Part shown: positions 41,414 to 49,846 of the stretch, piece after piece
Position numbering within the stretch: the first letter of the stretch is position 1
Layout of the letters: each line of letters opens with the position of its first letter
Origin: Microbacterium lacus
Lineage (GTDB): Bacteria > Actinomycetota > Actinomycetes > Actinomycetales > Microbacteriaceae
Direction of reading: 5' to 3'
DNA: 64,000 bases
Assembly (NCBI RefSeq): GCF_002812805.1
Contig: NZ_NMUM01000040.1
Coordinates: forward strand, 232,610-296,609
Translations under genes and position numbers: made by a program
The notes under the pieces: model-generated
What the model was told of the DNA's origin: nothing
The model's database searches: none
What the model saw: only the letters and a program-made list of their open reading frames with translations

Positions 41414-43210
41414 ATGCTGAAACCCATCGCTACGGCGACACGCGAAGCCAACAAGCTGGATGGACTCTGGCGGTTCGCCATCGACGACGGCAGCGCGCAG
41501 GATGCGCGATGGTGGACCTCGCGTCTGCCCGGCCTGCGCGAGGTTCCCGTTCCTGCCAGCTACAACGATCTCTTCATGGATACCGCCGTCGCGTCCCACG
41601 TGGGCTGGGTGTATTACCAGCGCCGCCTGCGGGTGCCCGAGTCATGGACGGATTCGGCCATCATCCTGCGCATGGATGCCGCGACCCACGAGGCGTCGGT
41701 CTATGTCGGAGACGAGCTGGTGGGATCCCACGTCGGCGGGTACACACCCTTCGAAGTGGATATCACGGCACACGCCAACGCCGGTACGGAGGTGCGTGTC
41801 ACGATCGCGGTGAACAACGAACTCACCCGCGCCAGCATCCCCCCGGGCGAAGTCGTTACGGGTCCGGACGGGAGGCGTCGCCAGACGTTCCAGCATGACT
41901 TCGCGAATTACGCGGGGCTGAACCGGTCCGTCTGGCTTCTGCGTGTTCCGCGTGATCGGGTTCGCGACGTGACCGTCACGACGCGATCGATCGGCCCCCG
42001 GGCGATCGTCGACTACGACGTCGTCGTCGACGATGCGGCCGCCGACGTCGTCGTCAATGTTCGTGATGCGGACGACCGCGTGGTGGCGACCGGTGAGGGA
42101 GCCCGCGGCAGCGTTGTCGTCGAACACCCGCACCTGTGGGCACCCGGCGACGGCTACCTCTATCGACTGGACGTCGAAGCCCGCAATGGGGACGGCGACA
42201 TCGTCGATGTCTATGAGCAGCCCTTCGGCATTCGTACCGTCGCGGTGCGCGGTACGCAGTTCCTCATCAACGATGTACCTTTCTCGTTCACGGGCTTCGG
42301 CAAGCACGAGGACGCACCCGTCCGGGGACGTGGTCACGACGACGCTTTCATGGTGCACGACTTCGAGCTCATGCGGTGGATCGGCGCCAACTCCTTCCGT
42401 ACCTCGCACTACCCCTATGCAGAAGACGTCATCGACTACGCGGATCGGCACGGGATCGTCGTCGTTGACGAGACCGCCGCGGTCGGTCTGAACATGGCGG
42501 TCGGCGGCGGCGTCTTCGGACAGCGCTCACGACCCACATTCGGTCCGGATGGCTACGGCGACGCCACGCGCACGAGCCATGAGAACGCCATCGAAGAGCT
42601 GATCGCGCGGGATAAGAATCACCCGTCCGTCGTGATGTGGAGCCTGGCGAACGAGCCCGACTCGGGGGTCGACGGCGCACGAGAGTACTTCGAACCGCTC
42701 GTGGAGCTGGCTCGCCGGCTCGACCCCAGCAGGCCCATCACCTACTCGAACGTCGCCCTGGCCAGCCACGAGACGGATCGGCTCGCCGACCTGTTCGACG
42801 TGCTCTGCCTCAACCGCTACTACGGCTGGTACGTGTTCACCGGGGACCTCGCGGCGGCCGAGGTTCGCCTCGAGAAGGATCTGACGGCCTGGGCAGCGGC
42901 CTACGACAAACCCATCGTCATGGCAGAGTACGGCGCGGATTCCATAGCGGGCATGCACTCAGCGACGAACGAACCGTGGAGCGAGGAGTACCAGGCCGAC
43001 CTCCTGCGGATGTACCATCGCGTCTTCGATCGCATTCCGTCGATCGTCGGCGAACACGTATGGAACTTCGCAGATTTTGCGACGGGGCCGAGCACTCACC
43101 GTGTCGGTGGCAACAAGAAGGGTGTCTTCACGCGCGATCGCAAACCGAAGGCCGCCGCGTTCGCGCTGCGCGATCGCTGGGCCGCATCGGGCGGCGACGC
43201 AACCCCGTAG
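41414..43210 (+). CDS. uidA: beta-glucuronidase (glycoside hydrolase family 2)
   Basis: This is a 598-residue GH2 enzyme. Domains: sugar-binding (about 10-180), Ig-like (180-280), TIM barrel (280-590). Acid/base Glu is in 'WSLANEPDSG', nucleophile Glu in 'VMAEYGADS', and the glucuronate-carboxylate-binding N-x-K is in 'GGNKKGVFTRDRKPK', which marks it as glucuronidase and not galactosidase. No signal peptide, so it acts in the cytosol after uptake. GAGGAGAG lies 6 nt before the ATG. Confidence 0.95.
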   Translation: MLKPIATATREANKLDGLWRFAIDDGSAQDARWWTSRLPGLREVPVPASYNDLFMDTAVASHVGWVYYQRRLRVPESWTDSAIILRMDAATHEASVYVGDELVGSHVGGYTPFEVDITAHANAGTEVRVTIAVNNELTRASIPPGEVVTGPDGRRRQTFQHDFANYAGLNRSVWLLRVPRDRVRDVTVTTRSIGPRAIVDYDVVVDDAAADVVVNVRDADDRVVATGEGARGSVVVEHPHLWAPGDGYLYRLDVEARNGDGDIVDVYEQPFGIRTVAVRGTQFLINDVPFSFTGFGKHEDAPVRGRGHDDAFMVHDFELMRWIGANSFRTSHYPYAEDVIDYADRHGIVVVDETAAVGLNMAVGGGVFGQRSRPTFGPDGYGDATRTSHENAIEELIARDKNHPSVVMWSLANEPDSGVDGAREYFEPLVELARRLDPSRPITYSNVALASHETDRLADLFDVLCLNRYYGWYVFTGDLAAAEVRLEKDLTAWAAAYDKPIVMAEYGADSIAGMHSATNEPWSEEYQADLLRMYHRVFDRIPSIVGEHVWNFADFATGPSTHRVGGNKKGVFTRDRKPKAAAFALRDRWAASGGDATP

Positions 43211-43228
43211 ACGCTGGTCGAGCCGCGA

Positions 43229-44905
43229 TCAGCGCGACCACACCGGCAGATCGATTCGGCTGCCCTGCAGCCCGCCGTGCGCGACCTCCTGCTGGGCGAC
43301 GATCGTCGATACCGCGTCGAACGCCGCCTCACCCGTGCCCGGGTTGCGCGCGTACCGCGGGTGCGCGCCGGAACTGATCTGAATGCCCAGGCGATGTCCC
43401 GCGGCGAAATGGTGGAACGTCGGCCAGAGCGGCAGCGACACCTCACGGAAGCCGTCGGCATCGGCGTCAGGATCTGTGGCGCGCGTGCCCACCGAGCCGA
43501 TGCGCCGAACTCCATCGCAGACGGTCATGGAGCGACCGTCGGGCCCGACATCCGTGATCCGCACGAAGACGTCGAAACTCGGCGCGCTCGATCGGACCCG
43601 GATGTGTGCGACGGGCTCCCCCGCAAGCTCGAGCGGTGTACTTAGCGCGCTCGAACGGAAGGTCACGACGTCCGAGCGCTTCTCGTGCTCGGCGTTGTCG
43701 ACGGGATCGGTGTCGGGGAGCAGGCTCGGACCGCCGACGGCGGGCGTGGGCTCGTCGGGATCGTACGTGTAGCGCGTGGACCCGGGCGGGACGGCATTCT
43801 GGCCGACGGTGCCCTCCGCTCCGAGGAGCCAGGACTGCGACGTGACCGCGGGTGGCGGCCACTCGGGCAGATCGTGCCAGACATCCGTTCCCGTCTGAAA
43901 GGCACGGACGGGCGCGGGCCTGTCCCACGGCTCGTCGGCGAAGACACTCTTCAGGAACGCGACGCTGTCGCGATGCGCGGGCGCCGCCTTCCCGGAAGAG
44001 ATATGACCCCAGGGACCGATCGTGAGGAACGGCGCATTGCCCGCCTCGACGAGCTGACGGTACGTGCGCAGCTGCCAAGGCGTGAAGATGTCGTACCAGC
44101 CCGTGAGCATGAACACGGGCGCGGTCACGTCGGGCACCGAACCGGTGTGGGACTGCTTCGTCCAGTACTCGTCGCCCAGGTCTTCGTGCCGGACCCAATC
44201 CTGGTACCAGCTGATCTGACGGCCAATCGCCGCCGAGTCGCCGGCGCTCAGCGGCAGGACATCGAACGCCTTCTCGAGCTTCGGGTCGGGAAAGAGCATG
44301 CCGAGGAGCGCGAGGCCTCCGCGATCCATCCGATCCATCATCCGGGTCCACCCGAGCGAATTCCGCAGGGCGAACGCACCGTTGTTCCAGGTGATCGCAC
44401 CGAAGTCGGCCATCGTGATCTGTAGCACGTACGCCTCCGGGGCGTTCTCCGGCTCGTCGCGTTGCATCTTTCCCGCGACCGCCCACTGCGTGTAGCCCAT
44501 GTAACTTTCGCCGAAGGTCGCGAGCCTCCCCGTGAACCATGGCTGGGCGCGCGTCCAGCGGTGGGTCGCGATGCCGTCGCGCTGCTCGTCCACCTGCGGC
44601 TGGAACACCCCCGGAGAACCCCACGTGCCGCGCGAACTGACGAACAGGACGGTGAATCCCTCGTATGCGAGGACACGTGCCGCACCACCCAGCGATCCGC
44701 TGCGCCCGTACGGTCCACGGATGACGATCGTCGGGAGCGAGCCGTCTGCTCCGATCGGTCGGTAGAGGTCCGCGAGCAGTTCGATGCCGTCATCCATCGG
44801 GACCCGGAGATCCTTCTCGATCTCCACGGCGTACGGACCGAGCTCGGCGCCCTTGCGGCTCGGGCCATCCATGACGCGGGTGAGTCGCTGTCTGAAAGTT
44901 GTCAT
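43229..44905 (-). CDS. CocE/NonD-family serine hydrolase (X-Pro dipeptidyl-peptidase-like)
   Basis: This 558-residue enzyme has 'VPMDDGIELLADLYRP' near residue 35, nucleophile in 'GRLATFGESYMGYTQW' (Ser near 134), oxyanion Tyr in 'IRGPYGRSG', acid in 'TGWYDIFTPWQL' and His in 'IGPWGHISSG'. The C-terminal jelly-roll ('TPLELAGEPVAHIRVRSSAP') is complete. Such enzymes split esters, amides or N-terminal X-Pro. GGAGG precedes ATG 44905. It is divergent from a TetR gene with a strong palindrome between them. Confidence 0.92.
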   Translation of the reverse strand: MTTFRQRLTRVMDGPSRKGAELGPYAVEIEKDLRVPMDDGIELLADLYRPIGADGSLPTIVIRGPYGRSGSLGGAARVLAYEGFTVLFVSSRGTWGSPGVFQPQVDEQRDGIATHRWTRAQPWFTGRLATFGESYMGYTQWAVAGKMQRDEPENAPEAYVLQITMADFGAITWNNGAFALRNSLGWTRMMDRMDRGGLALLGMLFPDPKLEKAFDVLPLSAGDSAAIGRQISWYQDWVRHEDLGDEYWTKQSHTGSVPDVTAPVFMLTGWYDIFTPWQLRTYRQLVEAGNAPFLTIGPWGHISSGKAAPAHRDSVAFLKSVFADEPWDRPAPVRAFQTGTDVWHDLPEWPPPAVTSQSWLLGAEGTVGQNAVPPGSTRYTYDPDEPTPAVGGPSLLPDTDPVDNAEHEKRSDVVTFRSSALSTPLELAGEPVAHIRVRSSAPSFDVFVRITDVGPDGRSMTVCDGVRRIGSVGTRATDPDADADGFREVSLPLWPTFHHFAAGHRLGIQISSGAHPRYARNPGTGEAAFDAVSTIVAQQEVAHGGLQGSRIDLPVWSR

Positions 44906-44963
44906 AGCCGCCTCCTCGCGGATCATGAGCGGTGCGGACCGCTGGAGAGGAACGATACACGAT

Positions 44964-44986
44964 AAACGGAATGAATGATTCCGTTT
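44964..44986. promoter_or_regulatory. TetR operator, perfect 9-bp inverted repeat
   Basis: AAACGGAAT (44964-44972), five bases, ATTCCGTTT (44978-44986). It lies in the 110-bp gap between the hydrolase and TetR genes. The symmetry and size fit a TetR dimer site. Confidence 0.75.
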
Positions 44987-45015
44987 CGCGGATTCGCCCC
45001 GCGTAGACTGGCGAA

Positions 45016-45657
45016 ATGCCCGAGACCGACGTCGTCCGCCCGCTCCGGAAGGATGCCGCACGCAACCGCGAGACGGTTCTGAGCGTCGCCGAGACGATCT
45101 TCGCCCGTGACGGGTTGGGGGCGTCGATCGAGGCGGTCGCCGCCGCCGCGGGGGTCGGCGTGGGCACCGTTTACCGCGCTTTCGGCTCGAAAGCTGCGCT
45201 CGTCGACGCTCTCTTCGCCGAGCGCGTCGCCGAGTCCGTCGCGATGATCGAACGGTGCAGCAGTGCCCCCTCAGGTCACGAGGCGCTGACGTCGGTGCTG
45301 CGTGCCTTCGTCGAACTCCAGTCGCGTAGCAGAGCCTTCCAGGAGTTCTTGTTCCGCGACATCGAACAGGATGCCGCGCGGCTGCGTGCCGAGGTGGAGC
45401 CGTTGCTGACGGGGATCGTCGAGCGCGCCAAGCGCGAGGGAACCGTGCGCGCCGACTTCGCGGCGACCGACATTCCGATCCTGACGCACACGATCAGCCG
45501 GGTGGCGACGAGCACCCCGGGATTCGGGCCCGAACTCGCCCGGCGGCACCTGGAATTGCTGATCAAAGGCCTCGGGCCGACCCCCGACGAAACGCCCGTC
45601 CCACCGCCCCTCGCCGATTCCGCGTTCCCGGACTGGATGCGCGGCCTGCCGGGGTGA
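45016..45657 (+). CDS. TetR/AcrR-family regulator
   Basis: This 213-residue TetR protein has HTH 'SIEAVAAAAGVGVGTVYRAF' near residues 38-57, then 'SKAALVDALFAERV'. The C-terminal domain is of the TetR_C type with unknown ligand ('FQEFLFRDIEQDAARLRAEV'). With the palindrome at 44964-44986 it should repress itself and the divergent CocE-like hydrolase. Its 3' end runs to within 10 bp of IS debris. Confidence 0.93.
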   Translation: MPETDVVRPLRKDAARNRETVLSVAETIFARDGLGASIEAVAAAAGVGVGTVYRAFGSKAALVDALFAERVAESVAMIERCSSAPSGHEALTSVLRAFVELQSRSRAFQEFLFRDIEQDAARLRAEVEPLLTGIVERAKREGTVRADFAATDIPILTHTISRVATSTPGFGPELARRHLELLIKGLGPTPDETPVPPPLADSAFPDWMRGLPG

Positions 45658-45666
45658 CCGACCGGG

Positions 45667-46171
45667 TCAGCCGTGCAACAACTCCAGGATCTCGGCGGTC
45701 GGGGCGACCTCTCCGATGACGGGGAAGGCGTTGCTTCTCGTAGCGTTTCCAGCGGGTCTCCGTGCGTTTGTATCGCTGCGATGCTGGGAGGCGGTTCAGG
45801 CCGAGCTTCTTCAGGATCCGCCAGACACCGGACGCGCTGACGGTGACGTCGTGGTACCGCTTCAGATACATCGTGATCTTCGCCGGGCCGAAGTGATACT
45901 GCTGACGCAGCCAGAGGATCTTCTCCACGACTTCCGCGTCCGTCGCGGTCGGTGAGTGGTGCGGGGCGCTGGAGCGGTCCTTCAACCCCTCGAAGCCTTC
46001 CGCCCCGTAGCGTTTGAGCCAGGCGTAGTACGCCTGCCGGCTCACGCCGAAGTAGCGGCAGCTCGCCGCGACGTTCCCGCTGACTTCCTCGACGTGACGC
46101 AGGACGGCGAGCTTGTGATTGGCCCGTCGCTCGATAGCTCGCAACGCAGACGCGGACAGAGTTGATGTCAT
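45667..46171 (-). pseudogene. IS481-family transposase, 5' fragment
   Basis: From ATG 46171 the frame gives an IS481-type HTH region ('SALRAIERRANHKLAVLRHV', 'SGNVAASCRYFGVSRQAYYA', 'WLKRYGAEGFEGLKDRSSAP') and a linker ('PAKITMYLKRYHDVTVSASG'), then loses likeness after 'RWKRYEKQ' at about 45,740. The DDE catalytic domain is absent, so it is dead. In another frame the last 70 bp reads as a protein end ('NAFPVIGEVAPTAEILELLH', stop at 45667), perhaps a different broken gene that I do not recognise. Confidence 0.75.
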
Positions 46172-46184
46172 GAAGTCTTCCTCC

Positions 46185-46430
46185 CAACTGGAAGACCCGG
46201 CTGTCAACAACCTCCGTCAGTTCTATAGCACGCCCGAGCTCATTCGGCAACGCGGACACTGGCGGACCCTTGAGCAGGTCGAGTTGGCGACACTCGAGTG
46301 GGTGTGGTGGTGGAACAACCAGCGCCTCCACGGCGAGCTCGACATGCGCACTCCCATCGAGGTCGAGGACGCCTGCTACGCCGACCAAGAATCAGCCCAA
46401 CCGGCACCTGCCGGACAAAGCTGCCAATAG
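46185..46430 (+). pseudogene. IS3-family transposase, 3' fragment
   Basis: Residues 'RQRGHWRTLEQVELATLEWV' and 'WWNNQRLHGELDMRTPIEVE' are the end of an IS3 orfB integrase core, including the last conserved Asn-Arg-Leu-His. Everything before is missing; it meets the IS481 fragment head to head within about 15 bp. The downstream stretch to 46,500 has no gene. Confidence 0.78.
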
Positions 46431-46500
46431 GAACGAAAGTCAGGCCGATTCAAACCCCTGACCACGCCCTGCCCACAACCGAACTGCAGCCAACAAAAAC

Positions 46501-46541
46501 GAGCCCCGTCCCAGCTGATTGAAATCAGCCGAAACGGGGCT
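46501..46541 (-). terminator. Rho-independent terminator (minus strand) after tRNA-Ser-like end
   Basis: GAGCCCCGT ... ACGGGGCTC closes an outer stem, and GCTGAT-TGAA-ATCAGC forms an inner one. On the minus strand it is followed by TTTTTG. It lies a few bases past the CCA end of the tRNA-like sequence, where a tRNA terminator is expected. Confidence 0.8.
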
Positions 46542-46546
46542 CAAAC

Positions 46547-46574
46547 TGGCGGTGACGGTGGGATTTGAACTCAC
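46547..46574 (-). tRNA. 3' end of a tRNA-Ser-like gene (remnant; probable att site)
   Basis: On the minus strand the 28 bases read T-stem GTGAG, T-loop TTCAAAT, CCCAC, acceptor strand CGTCACC, G and CCA. This equals the actinobacterial tRNA-Ser 3' end except for one A:C mismatch in the T-stem. Upstream there is no recognisable D-arm or anticodon arm, although GGTGACA occurs 60 bp further. It is therefore a fragment, as left when an element integrates in the tRNA 3' end. Confidence 0.65.
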
Positions 46575-46805
46575 GACGCCGACATCTACTTCGGTGGCTT
46601 ATGCCTGAATCACGCGGATTCGATCACGTTAGCATGTCACCTCGTTCGTCTGGGTCGGGCCCGATCGGGTCTACTTGTTGCCAGGGCGTTGCCGCGAGCT
46701 TGGTTCGGCCACGTCCCCTGTCGCCCTGCATGACGAGCCGAGGGGCCGTCCGCCCCTTGGCAGCACGCCGGTGCTCGCGCATGCCAATCCATCGCGCTCT
46801 GAGTC
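46575..46805. other. 231-bp junction without a clear gene
   Basis: This stretch lies between the tRNA-like remnant and the aldehyde dehydrogenase stop. A 61-codon minus-strand frame (46,624-46,809) with a polar sequence is present but has no supported start or likeness. It may be a piece of an integrase or nothing. Confidence 0.5.
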
Positions 46806-48317
46806 TCACGCCTTCCGCTGGCGCCGGTGGATCGACTTGTAGGTGAGGTAGGCGTGCAGCCCCTCGGGGCCGTACTCCACACCGAGACCGGAGTCGCGGC
46901 GGCCGCCGAAGGGCGCCGCATGGTTCGAGGCGAAGAAGTTCACGCCCACGCTGCCACTGTCGACACGTTCGGCGACCTGAAGCGCCACCGTCTCGTCGCC
47001 CCCGAACACGATGCCACCGAGTCCGAACTCGGTCGCGTTGGCGAGATCGACAGCCTCGTCGACGTCCCCGTAGCGGAGCACGGTCAGCACGGGTCCGAAG
47101 ATCTCCTCGCGTGCGACACTCATGTCCCGGGACACCTGGGTCAGCACAGTGGGTTCGACGAAATTCCCCGCGCTGAACGGTGCCGGCATCGACGCCGCGT
47201 CCCCTCCGAGCGCGACGTGAGCGCCTTGCGCTCGTGCTCCCGCGATGTGGGCGAGCACGCTTTCCTTCTGCGCGACGCTCGCCGACGGGCCGAAGACCGT
47301 CGCGGGGTCGAGGGGATCCCCCTGGGGGGCGGCAGCGACGGTGCCGACGATGGTCGCAACGATCTCGTCGTGGCGGCTGTCGGGTACGAGGATCCGGGTC
47401 GAGATGTAACAGGTCTGTCCGGTGTTGCGCAGGGTGGAGCGGATGAGCGCGGAACGGAGGACCCCCAGGTCGGCGTCGGGGAGGACGATCGCACTCGACT
47501 TGCCGCCGAGCTCGAGTGTCACCGGCCGGAGCAGCTCACCGCACTGGCGGGCGATCTTCCGACCGACCTCGGTCGAGCCCGTGAACGCGACCTTGTCGAT
47601 GTCGGGATGGCGGACGAGCTGGTCGCCGAGCTCTCCGGACCCCGTGACGACGTTGACGACGCCTGGCGGTATTCCCGCCTCCGTCAGCGCCTGCACGATG
47701 AAACGCACCGACAGGGGTGTCAGCGATGCCGGCTTGATGACGACAGTGCACCCGGCGAGCAGTGCGGGCGCCAGCTTGACGACGACGAGGTTGATCGGGA
47801 AGTTCCAGGGTGCGATGAGCGCGCACACGCCGATGGGATCACGCCGCACGAGGGTCTCGTGCGTACCGGCGGGTGCGGGTCGAACGTCATCCGATTCGAG
47901 CAGCGGTGCCAGGGTGGCGAAGTAGCGGAAGATGGATGCGGCGTTGGTCGCCCCGCCACCGCTCTCCGCGACGGGGGTCCCGTTCTCGAGGGTGTTCGTC
48001 AGCGCGAGCGGCTGTGCGAGCAGCTCGAGCCGGTCGGCCGCTCGGCGCAGCACAGCAGCACGCTCCGACGGCGCCATCCGCGGCCATCGTCCTCGATCGA
48101 ACGCGCGCCTCGCACTCGACACCGCGGCTCCGAGGTCGGCGCTGTTGCCGATCGGCACGCTGCCCCACTCGTGCGCGGTGGCCGGATCGATCACGCCGCG
48201 TCGTTCGGAGGAGTCTGCGGGCGTCCACACGCCGTCGACGAAGATGTCGTCCGCATGCCGGATCGGAAGCGGCAGGGAGTCGATGCGATCACTCGTCGCG
48301 ATGCCGGACGGAGGCAT
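46806..48317 (-). CDS. NAD(P)-dependent aldehyde dehydrogenase
   Basis: This 503-residue ALDH has 'ALIAPWNFPINLVVVKLAPA', 'FTGSTEVGRKIA', Glu in 'TLELGGKSSAIVLPDADL', and nucleophile Cys in 'RNTGQTCYIST' near residue 300. Length and motifs are intact. It is last of a six-gene minus-strand operon with P450, PpsB/PpsA-like dikinase, SDR and HD hydrolase; ATG 48317 overlaps the HD-gene stop (TGATG). It would oxidise the aldehyde formed late in that pathway. Confidence 0.93.
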   Translation of the reverse strand: MPPSGIATSDRIDSLPLPIRHADDIFVDGVWTPADSSERRGVIDPATAHEWGSVPIGNSADLGAAVSSARRAFDRGRWPRMAPSERAAVLRRAADRLELLAQPLALTNTLENGTPVAESGGGATNAASIFRYFATLAPLLESDDVRPAPAGTHETLVRRDPIGVCALIAPWNFPINLVVVKLAPALLAGCTVVIKPASLTPLSVRFIVQALTEAGIPPGVVNVVTGSGELGDQLVRHPDIDKVAFTGSTEVGRKIARQCGELLRPVTLELGGKSSAIVLPDADLGVLRSALIRSTLRNTGQTCYISTRILVPDSRHDEIVATIVGTVAAAPQGDPLDPATVFGPSASVAQKESVLAHIAGARAQGAHVALGGDAASMPAPFSAGNFVEPTVLTQVSRDMSVAREEIFGPVLTVLRYGDVDEAVDLANATEFGLGGIVFGGDETVALQVAERVDSGSVGVNFFASNHAAPFGGRRDSGLGVEYGPEGLHAYLTYKSIHRRQRKA

Positions 48318-49057
48318 CACCGCAACACCGCCGTCTTCAGCAGCACCCGGGAACGCTCGAGCTCCGCGCGGGCCATCCGCACCCCCGCGTCGGTGAGCAA
48401 CTCGGGCAGCACCTCCGCTTCGAGGCGATCCGTGTACTGGGCGGGCGTCATGGAGAACCACGTCGAGGACACCGCGACGCCGGTGTGCGTGAAGCGCCAG
48501 AGCCGATCCGCGTCGCGCACCAGCGCATCTTCGAGGCCGTAGGCGACCATGCGGGTGTCGTGCCCTTCGATGATCGCGCAGACGGCGTCGATGAAGTCCC
48601 GGTCGTAGCCCAAGGGGGGCAGCACCTCCCGCGCCACGATGCAGCCCTGCCGCTCGTGCTCGAAGCGGATGCCGGAGCGCCGCCAGTCCGGGCCGAAGCC
48701 CTCCGGGATGATGCGGGATTCGTCGACTCTCGCCCACCCCGTGTCGTGCAACAGAGTCGCGACCCGCACGAGCAACCGGTCCGTTTCGGGATGGGCGTCG
48801 CACAGGCGCTCGGCGAAGGTGAGCGAGATGGGCAGGTGGATGTCGTTCCGCCGTGCCCGCGTCTCCGGTTCGACCGCTCGCCAGATCTCGTCGAGATCGG
48901 TTTCGCGTGAGGGGGCACTGCTGATGGGTGAGGCGTCGACGACGCCCGTAGACGGGATGGGCCGCATCGGGTACGCCTGGGCGAACGCCGCTGCCAGCTC
49001 GGTGTCGACCGGTGCGTCCCTGGCCGTCGTGGCTGTCGTGGGGGTCGAGTTGGACAT
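48317..49057 (-). CDS. HD-domain phosphohydrolase (operon copy, HD1)
   Basis: This 246-residue HD protein has metal-site residues in order: His in 'NDIHLPISLTFAERL', HD in 'VATLLHDTGWARVD', His in 'RFEHERQGCIVA', His-Asp in 'IEGHDTRMVAYG' and Asp in 'LVRDADRLWRFT'. HD enzymes are metal-dependent phosphatases or phosphodiesterases. In an operon with a phenylphosphate-synthase-like dikinase it is a good candidate to remove the phosphate after the next step. A paralogue lies at 55.1 kb. Confidence 0.85.
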   Translation of the reverse strand: MSNSTPTTATTARDAPVDTELAAAFAQAYPMRPIPSTGVVDASPISSAPSRETDLDEIWRAVEPETRARRNDIHLPISLTFAERLCDAHPETDRLLVRVATLLHDTGWARVDESRIIPEGFGPDWRRSGIRFEHERQGCIVAREVLPPLGYDRDFIDAVCAIIEGHDTRMVAYGLEDALVRDADRLWRFTHTGVAVSSTWFSMTPAQYTDRLEAEVLPELLTDAGVRMARAELERSRVLLKTAVLR

Positions 49058-49074
49058 GATTCTCCCGGGGTGTG

Positions 49075-49821
49075 TCAGATGAACTGGCGGCCGCCGTCGA
49101 CGACGAGCGTCTGGCCGGTGAGGTACCCGCTGTCCGGGCCGGTGAGAAAGAGCACGGCACCGACGATGTCGTCGGGCTGTGCCGCTCTCTTGAGCGCCGA
49201 GCGCGTGACGCCGTAGCTGTCGGCGTCCTCGATGAGGTTGTAGCTCGCCTCTGTGAGGGTGAAGCCGGGTGCGACCGCGTTGACGGTGATGCCCCGGGGG
49301 CCGAGCTCGCGGGCGAGTACGCGGGTGAGTCCGATGACGCCCGCTTTGGAGGCGACGTAGTGAGCCCACTGCTCGGAGCCGCTGAACACGGTGGCGCTCG
49401 AGATGTTGACGATGCGCCCCCCGTCCAGCAGAACCTCACGCGCGGCTACGGCCATGACCCACGGGCCGCGCAAGTTGACGGCCATCACCCGGTCCCACTC
49501 CTCGACCGTGATCTCACTGAACGGTGCCCGACGGATGGCGGCGTAGATCGCGGCGTTGTTGACCAGAGCGGCGAGCGGTCCGGCCGCGGCAACCGCGGCC
49601 TCCACGGCAGCCGTCGCGGAAGCCGGATCGGTGACGTCCACGAGAACAGCGTGAGCCCGGCCACCGGCGACCTCGATCAAGCGCGCCGTCTCGCGCGCCT
49701 GGTCGAGGTCGATGTCCGCAGCGATGACGGGGACCCCGCGGCGGGAGAGCGCCAGGGCGATCGCGCGCCCCAGCCCTCCCCCGGCTCCGGTGATGAGCGC
49801 GGACCCTGCCGTGGTCGTCAC
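49075..49821 (-). CDS. SDR-family dehydrogenase
   Basis: This 248-residue classical SDR has 'ALITGAGGGLGRAIALALS', 'LAALVNNAAI', Ser in 'RIVNISSATV' and Tyr/Lys in 'YVASKAGVIGLTRVLARE', ending 'GQTLVVDGG'. It is fourth in the P450-dikinase operon and would oxidise an alcohol made by the P450. GTG 49821 has GGGAGC about 8 nt before it and gives a normal N-terminus; ATG 49863 would overlap the upstream gene. Confidence 0.9.
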   Translation of the reverse strand: MTTTAGSALITGAGGGLGRAIALALSRRGVPVIAADIDLDQARETARLIEVAGGRAHAVLVDVTDPASATAAVEAAVAAAGPLAALVNNAAIYAAIRRAPFSEITVEEWDRVMAVNLRGPWVMAVAAREVLLDGGRIVNISSATVFSGSEQWAHYVASKAGVIGLTRVLARELGPRGITVNAVAPGFTLTEASYNLIEDADSYGVTRSALKRAAQPDDIVGAVLFLTGPDSGYLTGQTLVVDGGRQFI

Positions 49822-49846
49822 GTCATCGCTCCCGTCGCTCCACGCT

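Noticed and set aside
46547..46641. A complete class-II tRNA on the minus strand, since GGTGACA upstream can pair with the CGTCACC acceptor strand
   Set aside because: The intervening 60 bases form no D-arm or anticodon stem of standard pattern, and the T-stem has an A:C mismatch. Only the 3' end is convincing.
46624..46809. 61-codon minus-strand frame next to the tRNA-like end, possibly an integrase tail
   Set aside because: No integrase motif (R, H-x-x-R, Y) is visible and there is no supported start; the composition is also compatible with chance in high-GC DNA.
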